A stretch of DNA of 16,228 bases from CAZTTH01 sp964615975 (GTDB taxonomy: Bacteria; Verrucomicrobiota; Lentisphaeria; JABSQK01; JAJFLO01). The first letter of the stretch is position 1. Each line of letters starts with the position of its first letter. Below, in pieces: positions 1 to 7,330 of the stretch. The notes beneath the pieces were generated by a model that was not told where the DNA came from, did no database searches, and saw only the letters and a list, made by a program, of their open reading frames with translations. The stretch is from contig CAZTTH010000065.1 in the NCBI GenBank assembly GCA_964615975.1, positions 1 to 16,228 on the forward strand, written 5' to 3'. The position numbers and the translations under genes are program-made.

Positions 1-702
1 TTCATAATAGAATTTTTCATAACACAACACCTTGTCGGGACGCGCGACATTGCGGTTAACCCGCGTGACATTGGTCTCGTGTTTGCGATAACAATAGACC
101 GGCCGATCCATAAAACCGACCTTGCCGTGTAAAAACAACTGAACCTGAATATCCAGGTCTTCGCAATTTTTATAGCGCCGATCGAAGGCCCCCAATTCCA
201 ACAAAAGCTCACGCGGCGCCAACAGGGTATGAATTGGCGGAAGGCGTATTTTTAACAGTTCTGGTATGGGATCAGACATGCCGAAGAGTTTCCGCCGCGC
301 CTCATCCATCATCCGCTCGCTGGTTTCATTATCGCCGTCGACAACCAGGGCATCCCCAAAAACCACGTGAAAGTGAGGATGATGTTTCAGGAATTCCATT
401 CGGGAAGCAATGCTCTCTGGTAAGAGATAATCGTCTGAAGCGAGCAGGCAGAAATAATCACCCGTGGCTTGACGAATTCCCTGATTTAGGGTTGTGACCA
501 ATCCCCGATTTTCATTCCGCATAAACACATAATTATTCACCTGCCGGTGATGATCCGCGATGAGGATTGCGCTGTTATCCGTTGACCCATCATCGATGAC
601 GATCAACTCAATATCTGGCCAGTTCTGGGCAAGCACACTGTCGATGGCTTGTATAACATAGCGTTCATGATTATACGATGGAATGACAACTGAAACTGAC
701 AT
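1..702 (-). CDS. Family 2 glycosyltransferase, N-terminal part (runs off the window)
   Basis: Reading leftwards from the ATG at 702-700, the frame stays open for 234 codons to the window edge, so the C-terminus is missing. The protein begins MSVSVVIPSYNHERYV, the classic opening of a GT-A fold (GT2) glycosyltransferase. It has a nucleotide-binding DDGSTD motif at about residues 38-43, a metal-binding ASDD (the DXD equivalent) at about 89-92, and a CED motif at about 187-189 that fits the catalytic-base region. Such enzymes transfer a sugar from a nucleotide-sugar donor, usually at the cytoplasmic face of the membrane, during polysaccharide, O-antigen or glycan synthesis. Acceptor and sugar cannot be told from sequence. 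There is no clear ribosome binding site; the start is chosen because the family begins directly with the first beta strand. It is divergent from the dikinase gene. Confidence 0.9.
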   Translation of the reverse strand, partial: MSVSVVIPSYNHERYVIQAIDSVLAQNWPDIELIVIDDGSTDNSAILIADHHRQVNNYVFMRNENRGLVTTLNQGIRQATGDYFCLLASDDYLLPESIASRMEFLKHHPHFHVVFGDALVVDGDNETSERMMDEARRKLFGMSDPIPELLKIRLPPIHTLLAPRELLLELGAFDRRYKNCEDLDIQVQLFLHGKVGFMDRPVYCYRKHETNVTRVNRNVARPDKVLCYEKFYYE

Positions 703-1113
703 GAAGAGAAGATGACCTTTTACTTCCGTGGTTAAACTGGATGATTCCTCTGACGAATGCGGATCAGAATCTCATTCGTTGCGATAGGGCAGGGAGTTCA
801 ATTAAGCTCAATCCCGGAGAACGACGAGTGGATTAAACAAAAGCAGAATATAGATGCAGAATACCATGAATAAAATAACATCCGGAGATGTCAAGATGAA
901 CCAATGACACCGTTGCCCTCATGAGATTAACACCAGAAAATGATTGGCTTTAACCCAGCGGACAATAGACCTTATTTACCAGTACTTGGAGCTCAGTCAA
1001 TAGTTATTATTTTACCCATCAGGGGTTGCAGGTCGGGATCACCAGACGATATTGTTGACCAATTTTTTTCTTAACGATTGGGTGGAAGCAAATTTATTTA
1101 TAGGAGATCAGCC
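703..1113. other. Divergent intergenic spacer between glycosyltransferase and ppdK
   Basis: About 410 bp without a convincing gene, lying between two divergent starts, so it should hold both promoters. A perfect inverted repeat with arms ACGAATG (753-759) and CATTCGT (773-779) lies about 50 bp upstream of the glycosyltransferase start and could be an operator or leader hairpin. On the plus strand TTGCAG (1026-1031), a 16-bp spacer and GATATT (1048-1053) is a weak sigma-70-like promoter candidate for ppdK. No tRNA or small RNA was recognised. Confidence 0.45.
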
Positions 1114-3831
1114 ATGGCGAAAACAAATAAAAAGTATGTGTATTTCTTTGGCGGCGGTAAGGCCGAAGGAAAAAGTGAGCAGAAGAAATTGTTGGGTGGG
1201 AAAGGCGCCGGCTTGGCGGAAATGACCAATATCGGATTGCCTGTGCCGCCAGGATTTACCATCACCACTGAAACCTGTGCTGAATATTATCAAAATAATA
1301 AGAAGTGGCCGGCTGGCCTTAAGGAAGAGATTTTAACCCATCTCGCCAAATTGGAAAAAACTACCGGTAAAAAACTCGGCGATGCCAAAGATCCCCTCCT
1401 GGTTTCGGTTCGTTCCGGAGCGGCCCTCTCAATGCCGGGGATGATGGAAACGATTCTGAATTTGGGGCTGAATGATAAGTCAGTGGAAGGATTGGCCAAA
1501 AAAACCGCCAATCCCAGATTTGCCTACGATGCCTACCGCCGCCTGATCATGATGTATGCCTCCACCGCAATGGGATTGAGCAAGGAAGAATTTGAACACG
1601 CCTTCGATCATTTCAAGCATCATGTGGTTGCCAAACGATTGCAACGTTCAAAAGGCGAAGCGATCTTGGATACGGAAGTGAATGCCGATGAATTAAAGGG
1701 GTTGTGTGAGGAATTAAAGGCAAAATATAAATCAATGGTCGGCAAACCCTTTCCGCAGGACCCGCTGGAACAGTTGACCGGAGCAATCAACGCGGTGTTT
1801 AACAGCTGGATGGCGGACAAGGCGGTCACTTACCGCCGGGTTGAGAAGATCAGCGACAAGGCGGTCGCAGGAACCGGGGTCAATATTTGCACCATGGTTT
1901 TTGGCAATAAGGAAAAGGGCAGCGGCACCGGGGTCGCGTTTACGCGTAATCCCAATACCGGAAAAAATGAATTTTATGGTGATTACCTGTTCAACGCCCA
2001 AGGCGAGGATGTGGTGGCGGGGATTCGCACCCCATTGAAACTCACCGAGTTAAAAAACAAGGATAAGAAGGTTTATGAACAATTAATGGCAGTTCGTGCC
2101 AAGCTCGAAAAACATTATCAGGATATGCAGGATATTGAGTTTACCGTCGATGAAGGTGAACTCTTCATGCTCCAAACCCGGCGCGGTAAACGGACACCGA
2201 TGGCGGCATTCCGCATCGCAGTTGACATGGTAAAGGAAAAGCTGATCACGGAACAGGAAGCGATTATGCGAATCACTCCCGAGGACATTGAGCGCCTGTT
2301 CTATCCGGATATTGATCCTTCGATTCCCCGCAGTGAATTGCAGTCCTTGAAATTGGCGGAGGGAATCAACGCGGTTCCCGGCGCGGCGGCAGGCAAGATC
2401 TATTTCACCGCGGTGGATGCTGAAGCCGCGGCAGGCAAAGGGGAAAAGGTGATTCTGGTGCGCAAGGAAACCAGTCCGGAGGATGTCGGCGGGATGCATG
2501 CCGCGAAAGGGATTTTGACTCAGACCGGCGGCAAAACCAGTCATGCCGCGGTTGTGGCGCGCGGTTGGGGCAAATGCTGTATTGTTGGTTGTGAAGCATT
2601 GTCCATCGATTATATCAAAAAACAGGTGGTGGTCGGCGGCAAAACCTTAAAGCAGGGAGATTATTTGACTTTGAATGGATCGAATGGCGAGGTCTATTTC
2701 GGGAATCTTAAACTCGTCGATCCGTCCCTGCCCAAGGAGTATTTTGAGATCATGAAATGGGCGGATAAACATCGCAACATCAAGGTGCGGACTAATGCCG
2801 ATACCCCTGCCGATGCGGCCAAAGCGATAGAAATGGGCGCTGAAGGAATCGGTCTCTGCCGCACTGAACACATGTTCTTTGAAACTCAGGATCGCATTGA
2901 TGCCATCCGCGAAATGATCATTGCCGATTCGGTCGCGGTTCGGGTGAAGGCATTGAATAAACTTCTGCCGTTTCAACGCACTGATTTTGAAGGCATTTAC
3001 AAAGCGATGAAAGGCTTGCCGGTAACCATCCGGCTCATTGATCCGCCTTTGCATGAATTTGTGCCGCATGACGATGAGGGGCAAAAGAAGCTGGCGCAAA
3101 AGACGGGTATCCCAGTCGCCAAAGTCAAACAACGCGTTAATCAATTGCATGAATTCAATCCCATGCTCGGTCATCGGGGATGCCGTTTATCGATTACCTA
3201 TCCGGAAATTTTGGAGATGCAGGTACGCGCCATTATGGAAGCAGCCTGTAACGTGTACAAGAAGAAGATCAAGGTATTTCCCGAAATCATGATCCCCCTG
3301 ATCATGGCAGGGACAGAATATAAACTCCTGGCCGATCAGGTGGTTGGGATAGCCGAAGCGATACTGAAGGATAATAAACTGAGCAAAAAGGATATCCCCT
3401 ATCTGGTGGGCACGATGATCGAAATACCCCGTGCGGCTTTGACCGCGGATCAGATCGCCGTGCATGCCGAATTCTTTTCCTTCGGTACCAATGATCTGAC
3501 CCAAACCACCATGGGGCTTTCCCGCGATGACGCCGGCCGTTTTCTCCCCGATTATGTTGATGAAAAGAAAGCCGGTATTTTCAAGGACGATCCCTTTCAG
3601 GTGCTGGATCAGGAAGGTGTCGGCTTATTGGTAAAAATGGGGATTGAGAAGGGCAGGTCGGTCAAGCCCAAGCTCAAGATTGGCATTTGCGGTGAACATG
3701 GCGGCGAACAGGAAAGCGTTAAATTCTGCGTCCGCATCGGCATGGATTATGTCAGTTGTTCGCCCTATCGGGTGCCGATAGCCCGACTTGCCGCCGCGCA
3801 GCAAGCCGTGGCTGACAAAGTCAAGAAATAG
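1114..3831 (+). CDS. ppdK: Pyruvate, phosphate dikinase
   Basis: This 905-residue protein has the usual length of bacterial PPDK, which interconverts pyruvate + ATP + Pi with phosphoenolpyruvate + AMP + PPi in the cytoplasm. The N-terminal ATP-grasp region includes LLGGKGAGLAEM and SVRSGAALSMPGMMETILNLGL. The swivelling phosphohistidine domain has GGKTSHAAVVARGWGKCC with catalytic His477. The C-terminal PEP/pyruvate barrel has FGTNDLTQTTMGLSRDD and GICGEHGG with catalytic Cys859. The ATG at 1114 is chosen because AGGAG lies at 1102-1106; an upstream in-frame TTG at 1078 adds 12 residues but has no ribosome site. PPDK can run towards ATP in PPi-dependent glycolysis or towards PEP in gluconeogenesis; direction cannot be read here. 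No PPDK regulatory protein gene is adjacent. It converges on lolD, with 45 bp between stop codons. Confidence 0.97.
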   Translation: MAKTNKKYVYFFGGGKAEGKSEQKKLLGGKGAGLAEMTNIGLPVPPGFTITTETCAEYYQNNKKWPAGLKEEILTHLAKLEKTTGKKLGDAKDPLLVSVRSGAALSMPGMMETILNLGLNDKSVEGLAKKTANPRFAYDAYRRLIMMYASTAMGLSKEEFEHAFDHFKHHVVAKRLQRSKGEAILDTEVNADELKGLCEELKAKYKSMVGKPFPQDPLEQLTGAINAVFNSWMADKAVTYRRVEKISDKAVAGTGVNICTMVFGNKEKGSGTGVAFTRNPNTGKNEFYGDYLFNAQGEDVVAGIRTPLKLTELKNKDKKVYEQLMAVRAKLEKHYQDMQDIEFTVDEGELFMLQTRRGKRTPMAAFRIAVDMVKEKLITEQEAIMRITPEDIERLFYPDIDPSIPRSELQSLKLAEGINAVPGAAAGKIYFTAVDAEAAAGKGEKVILVRKETSPEDVGGMHAAKGILTQTGGKTSHAAVVARGWGKCCIVGCEALSIDYIKKQVVVGGKTLKQGDYLTLNGSNGEVYFGNLKLVDPSLPKEYFEIMKWADKHRNIKVRTNADTPADAAKAIEMGAEGIGLCRTEHMFFETQDRIDAIREMIIADSVAVRVKALNKLLPFQRTDFEGIYKAMKGLPVTIRLIDPPLHEFVPHDDEGQKKLAQKTGIPVAKVKQRVNQLHEFNPMLGHRGCRLSITYPEILEMQVRAIMEAACNVYKKKIKVFPEIMIPLIMAGTEYKLLADQVVGIAEAILKDNKLSKKDIPYLVGTMIEIPRAALTADQIAVHAEFFSFGTNDLTQTTMGLSRDDAGRFLPDYVDEKKAGIFKDDPFQVLDQEGVGLLVKMGIEKGRSVKPKLKIGICGEHGGEQESVKFCVRIGMDYVSCSPYRVPIARLAAAQQAVADKVKK

Positions 3832-3876
3832 AGAATCTTCGTCCATGGGGGGCTCAGGATTAACCAGATTCCCCAA

Positions 3877-4638
3877 TCATCCCACGATACTGCCATTTTC
3901 CAAATGATAGGCATGATCGGCGAATTGGGTAAGTCGGGAATCGTGGGTGACCATGACGATGGTTTTGCGTTCACTTTGGTGCAAGTGCCGGAGTAACATC
4001 ATGATTTCTTCACTTGTTTTATCATCAAGATTTCCCGTCGGCTCGTCGGCTAATATCACCGGAGGTTGATTGATGAGCGCCCGGGCAATGGCAATTCGCT
4101 GCTGTTCACCGCCCGAGAGTTCAGTGGGATGATGACGGGAGCGGTATTCCATTCCGGTCAGACGCAGCAATTCGCTGGCGCGTGTAGTCATCTCATTGGG
4201 ATGCATCCCGGCCAGTCTGCCGGGTAGCATAACATTTTCCAGGGCAGTTAATTCAGGGAATAAATGATATGATTGGAATATAAAGCCAATCTTCATGCGG
4301 CGCAGCCGCGCCTGATTACTGTTGGTCATGGCGCCGGTATCCTCACCAAAATAATCGATTCGGCCGCTATCGGGTTTATCCAAGGTTCCGAGGAGACGCA
4401 GAAAAGTAGTTTTGCCACTGCCGGATTTGCCTGAAAGTGTTATCCATTGACCGGATTCGATGATTAAATCAATTCCGCTCAATATCTGAAGAGAATCTTT
4501 ACCCATGACATATTTTTTTACCAAACCGCTAACCTTGATGGCCGTGATATTCATTATTGTTCGATGATTCTGATTGGAATTGTTATTAGTCTGCTCCGGT
4601 AGATCTGGAATACTCATGGACATGGTCAGGTTTCGCAT
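3877..4638 (-). CDS. lolD: Lipoprotein-releasing ABC transporter ATPase LolD
   Basis: A 253-residue ABC ATPase of the LolD/MacB group. It shows Walker A GKSGSGKTT (about residues 70-78), Q-loop FQSYHLFPELTALENV, signature LSGGEQQR, Walker B VILADEPTGNLDD and H-loop VTHD. In the Lol system it powers extraction of outer-membrane lipoproteins from the inner membrane and their hand-over to LolA. The adjacent upstream LolC/E-type permease, only 18 bp away, supports LolD over a generic exporter ATPase. The start is uncertain. The ATG at 4638 follows GGTCAGG, but the family usually starts near the M29 codon (4554), which has no ribosome site. The first 28 residues are Asn-rich and low in complexity. 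The upstream start codon sits in the loop of a perfect hairpin (listed separately), suggesting coupling to the preceding gene. Confidence 0.88.
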   Translation of the reverse strand: MRNLTMSMSIPDLPEQTNNNSNQNHRTIMNITAIKVSGLVKKYVMGKDSLQILSGIDLIIESGQWITLSGKSGSGKTTFLRLLGTLDKPDSGRIDYFGEDTGAMTNSNQARLRRMKIGFIFQSYHLFPELTALENVMLPGRLAGMHPNEMTTRASELLRLTGMEYRSRHHPTELSGGEQQRIAIARALINQPPVILADEPTGNLDDKTSEEIMMLLRHLHQSERKTIVMVTHDSRLTQFADHAYHLENGSIVG

Positions 4639-4650
4639 GACCTGACCATG
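4621..4650 (-). promoter_or_regulatory. Hairpin enclosing the lolD start codon
   Basis: A perfect inverted repeat: CATGGTCAGGT (4621-4631) and ACCTGACCATG (4640-4650), 11-bp arms with an 8-nt loop. In the minus-strand mRNA the candidate ribosome site GGUCAGG lies in the stem and the lolD AUG (4638-4636) in the loop. The hairpin begins 6 nt after the permease stop codon (4659-4657). Ribosomes finishing the permease could open it, giving translational coupling; this is inference. Confidence 0.6.
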
Positions 4651-4656
4651 AGCATT

Positions 4657-5934
4657 TTAGACTTCATGTCCGAGCGCTTCTGCGGGGGTTAATGAAGCCG
4701 CATAAAACGCCGGGATCATGGCTGCCAGAATACAAATGGTCAGGGCGCTGACCAGGATAATTATAATATCCACCGGTTGTACCAGGGCCGGAATGCGCTC
4801 CAGATGATAAAGATCCTTGGGAAAAATTTCCAATCCAGACAGATAAGCCATGAGATCCGCGATCCGATCACGGAAATGCAAAACCGCCAATCCCAACACC
4901 GTCCCCAGGGTGATGCCCAACAAACCCACGACCAGACCTTGATATATAAAGATCAACAAGATTGTCCCGGGAGTGGCGCCCAGAGCTTTGAGAACGCCAA
5001 TTTCAACGGTCTTCTGGACCACCACTGTGATCAGCGTGGCCGTGATTCCGAAAGCAGCTACGATCATGATGAAGATGAGGAGAAAGAACATCAGGTTTTT
5101 CTCAACTTGGAGGGCGCCAAAAAAATGCTGATTCGATTGTTTCCAAGTCAATGAATATACCCCATCAAAAACAGGATCCTTCTTGATTTTTTCAACTGTC
5201 GCATCGAGCGCGAAGGGATCAGCGGTGCGGATTTGAATATTGGAAGCCGAACCCCAATCGTAACCATAAAGCTGAGCCGCCTTGTCGATGGTCATCACAA
5301 TCAGCGACGCATCGTATTCATACATTCCCAAGGAAAAAATTCCCGCGACCGTTACTTCTTCCGGCAAATACACTTCCTGTTCCGGTTTGGTTTGGATGCT
5401 GCCGTCGTCATTGAACTGCACCATTTTGTTCAATTTATCGGGAGAATGGAGAAGAAATTTATCGCCGATCTTCAAGCCGGAGTTGGCTGCCAGATCCGCG
5501 CCAATCAGGACTTCGTCATCGCTGATCGTGAACTTTCCTTCGAGCAAATACCTGGCCAAATCTGAAACCTGTTTTTCACGCGCGGGATCGATGCCCTTGA
5601 TATACATGGCAAGCACGTGTTTGGGAGTCTGCATGAGGACGGGACCTTCGACAACCGGAGTGGCATGTACTCCCAATTGTGTGAGTTTTGCAATAAGAAC
5701 ATCAGGGTTATCAATCGGGGTATTAAAAATGCTCTTCAATTGAATATGCGCATGCATGCCTAAAATTTTCTCGCGGATATCGCGATTGAACCCCGCCATC
5801 ACCGCGATAACAATGATCAACACCGCCACTCCGATAATCGGTCCCAATACCGAAAGAAAGGTAATGACCGAAACAAATGACCTTTTGGGTTGCAGGTAGC
5901 GCCAGGCCAGATACCAGGAGGGTGATTTGAACAT
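4657..5934 (-). CDS. lolE: LolC/LolE-type lipoprotein-releasing permease
   Basis: A 425-residue inner-membrane protein with typical LolC/E (MacB-FtsX superfamily) architecture. A cytoplasmic start, MFKSPSWYLAWRYL, leads into TM1 (about 22-48). A large periplasmic domain (about 50-278) follows, then TM2 (280-305), TM3 (324-352) and TM4 (388-415). The conserved coupling segment VVVQKTVEIGVLKALGATP (about 304-322) and the C-terminal PAFYAASLTPAEALGHE are clear. With LolD it would extract mature lipoproteins for LolA. Only one permease gene is present beside lolD, so it may act as a homodimer as in one-permease Lol systems, or a second copy may lie elsewhere; LolC and LolE cannot be told apart here. 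It starts 25 bp after dnaA. The nearest purine-rich site, GAGG, is about 17 nt from the ATG, so initiation may depend on dnaA translation. Confidence 0.9.
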   Translation of the reverse strand: MFKSPSWYLAWRYLQPKRSFVSVITFLSVLGPIIGVAVLIIVIAVMAGFNRDIREKILGMHAHIQLKSIFNTPIDNPDVLIAKLTQLGVHATPVVEGPVLMQTPKHVLAMYIKGIDPAREKQVSDLARYLLEGKFTISDDEVLIGADLAANSGLKIGDKFLLHSPDKLNKMVQFNDDGSIQTKPEQEVYLPEEVTVAGIFSLGMYEYDASLIVMTIDKAAQLYGYDWGSASNIQIRTADPFALDATVEKIKKDPVFDGVYSLTWKQSNQHFFGALQVEKNLMFFLLIFIMIVAAFGITATLITVVVQKTVEIGVLKALGATPGTILLIFIYQGLVVGLLGITLGTVLGLAVLHFRDRIADLMAYLSGLEIFPKDLYHLERIPALVQPVDIIIILVSALTICILAAMIPAFYAASLTPAEALGHEV

Positions 5935-5959
5935 GATATTTACACGGGAAACAACCTCG

Positions 5960-7168
5960 TCACGCTCGAATCAATCGCTGGAGTTGATTGATCGAGGTGC
6001 GAAAATTGTCACTCTCCTTTTGCTTTTTCTCGATGGTATCGATGGCATGCAGAATGGTGGCGTGATTGCGATTAAACGCCTCTCCGATTGCCGGCAGCGA
6101 ATGATTGGTCATTTTTCGCGAAAAATACATCGCGATCATGCGCGGGAAGGCAATGTTCTGCGGTCGCTTTTTGCTGGTCATATCGGCAAGCCGGATATCG
6201 TAATATTCAGCGACTTTCTTTTGGATGGTTTCGATGGTGGGACTGCGCGCGGTTTCACTTTCGAATTTATCGCGCAACAATTCTTCCACCCGTTCCGTGG
6301 TGATCTCATATTCAAACGCGGAAAAATTCATAATCAATTTGGTCAGCGCGCTTTCAAGGTTGCGAATATTGGATTGAATTTTACTGGCGATCAAAAACAA
6401 GATCTCATCGCTGAACTTAATTTTTTGATTTTCCTGCTTTTTCTTGAGAATCGCGACCCGGGTCTCGATATCGGGCGGCAAAATTTCCGCTGACAAACCC
6501 CACTCGAATCGAGAGACCAGGCGTTGTTCCATGCCGACGATTTCCTGGGGATTGCGATCGGAAGCCAGCACCATCTGTTTATGGTTGTTGTGGAGGGTGT
6601 TAAAGGTATGGAAAAATTCTTCGGATGAGCCGACTTTGCCTTCAAAAAACTGGACATCATCAATAATCAAGACATCCAGGCTGCGCAATTGCTTGCGAAA
6701 TATCGGCAGTGATTTTTTCTGCATCGCCTCGACATATAAATTGACGAATTCCTCGCTGGTCAAATAATTGACCTTCAAGCGCTTGCGACGATTGACCAAA
6801 TGATTGGCGATCGCCTGCAGGAGATGGGTTTTTCCCAANNNNNNNNNNNNNNNNNNNNNNNNNNNNNNNNNNNNNNNNNNNNNNNNNNNNNNNNNNNNNN
6901 NNNNNNNNNNNNNNNNNNNNNNNNNNNNNNNNNNNNNNATTTTTTTATTGACCAGATCAATCAGGGTTTCACTGATAATCGATTTGTAATTTGAATCCAA
7001 CCATAAAGCCACAAAATCATTCAATACTCCCAGGGTAAGAATTTTTTCGGCAGCATCGTAATTAACCGGAACAATTCCAGCCAAATATCGCTCAAATGTG
7101 TCGGCATCCATTTTCGTGATCAAACGTTCCTTCACTTTTGACCAGAGACTAAGGCAGTCGAACTCCAT
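5960..7168 (-). CDS. dnaA: Chromosomal replication initiator DnaA (interrupted by assembly gap)
   Basis: DnaA binds 9-mer boxes at the origin, melts DNA in its ATP form and loads helicase; it also regulates its own gene. Residues 1-76 form domain I, starting MEFDCLSLWSKVKERL. After the gap the AAA+ domain resumes at LGKTHLLQAIANHL, so Walker A Lys and Thr are present but its first half is lost. Then come Walker B LIIDDVQFFEGK, the arginine-finger region GMEQRLVSRFEWG and sensor II IQSNIRNLESAL. Domain IV carries SKKRPQNIAFPRMIAMYFSRK and the DNA-binding signature NRNHATILHA. Start: ATG at 7168 preceded by GAAGGTG. The 100-N gap (6839-6938) removes the linker and early AAA+ strands. The flanks remain in frame across the placeholder, but its length is probably not real. 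It is followed by the Lol genes rather than the usual dnaN. Confidence 0.95.
   Translation of the reverse strand: MEFDCLSLWSKVKERLITKMDADTFERYLAGIVPVNYDAAEKILTLGVLNDFVALWLDSNYKSIISETLIDLVNKKXXXXXXXXXXXXXXXXXXXXXXXXXXXXXXXXXXLGKTHLLQAIANHLVNRRKRLKVNYLTSEEFVNLYVEAMQKKSLPIFRKQLRSLDVLIIDDVQFFEGKVGSSEEFFHTFNTLHNNHKQMVLASDRNPQEIVGMEQRLVSRFEWGLSAEILPPDIETRVAILKKKQENQKIKFSDEILFLIASKIQSNIRNLESALTKLIMNFSAFEYEITTERVEELLRDKFESETARSPTIETIQKKVAEYYDIRLADMTSKKRPQNIAFPRMIAMYFSRKMTNHSLPAIGEAFNRNHATILHAIDTIEKKQKESDNFRTSINQLQRLIRA
6839..6938. other. Assembly gap of 100 Ns inside dnaA
   Basis: Exactly 100 consecutive Ns, the conventional placeholder for a scaffold gap of unknown length. It falls between DnaA domain I and the Walker A motif. 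Typical DnaA proteins have about 45 residues between the start of domain III and GLGKTH plus a variable linker, so more than 100 bp is probably missing. Confidence 0.97.
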
Positions 7169-7182
7169 AAAACACCTTCAAA

Positions 7183-7237
7183 TTATGCACAGGATTTAGG
7201 ATAGTAACTAACAGGGTACTAACAGGTTATTAACAGG
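7183..7237. promoter_or_regulatory. DnaA-box array in five 11-bp units upstream of dnaA
   Basis: Five consecutive 11-bp units on the plus strand: TTATGCACAGG (7183-7193), ATTTAGGATAG (7194-7204), TAACTAACAGG (7205-7215), GTACTAACAGG (7216-7226) and TTATTAACAGG (7227-7237). The first contains TTATGCACA, a perfect match to the DnaA box TTATNCACA. The fifth has TTATTAACA, which matches the strong box TTATCCACA at 7 of 9 positions. Units 3 to 5 share TAACAGG exactly 11 bp apart; unit 2 is degenerate. The spacing is about one helical turn, which would put DnaA molecules on one face of the helix. The array ends 14 bp before the dnaA start, next to its ribosome site, so autoregulation is the simplest role; an origin role is possible. 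Confidence 0.7.
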
Positions 7238-7241
7238 CAGG

Positions 7242-7270
7242 ATTATTCTCGCCGCTCGTTGAGTGAGCAA
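7242..7270 (-). promoter_or_regulatory. Candidate sigma-70-like promoter of dnaA
   Basis: On the minus strand TTGCTC (7270-7265) and AATAAT (7247-7242) are separated by 17 bp. The -10 hexamer matches TATAAT at 5 of 6 positions; the -35 matches only TTG. Transcription would start near 7235, at the first unit of the DnaA-box array, so DnaA bound there could block initiation. Confidence 0.4.
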
Positions 7271-7286
7271 TCTAACCACCGCGGTT

Positions 7287-7330
7287 TCGTTAATCAAGTT
7301 TTTAAACAAGAATTTAAAATATTTTTTTAT
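7287..7330. other. AT-rich stretch beside the DnaA-box array
   Basis: About 44 bp that is almost entirely A and T, including TTTTTAAAC and a run of T, between the 3' end of the LolA-like gene and the dnaA promoter. With the nearby DnaA boxes it could be an unwinding element, but it is short and the whole intergenic region is only 158 bp. Confidence 0.3.

Noticed and set aside
234..497. 87-residue plus-strand frame
   Set aside because: Lies antisense to the glycosyltransferase, whose motifs and full open frame are clear.
2083..3174. Long minus-strand frames inside ppdK
   Set aside because: They lie antisense to strongly conserved PPDK motifs, have no ribosome sites and show low-quality His/Arg/Phe-rich translations.
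4777..5743. Plus-strand frames within the permease gene
   Set aside because: Shadow frames of the LolC/E coding region with no start signals.
5927..6493. 188-residue plus-strand frame
   Set aside because: Antisense to the DnaA C-terminal domains, which are unambiguous; no family resemblance.
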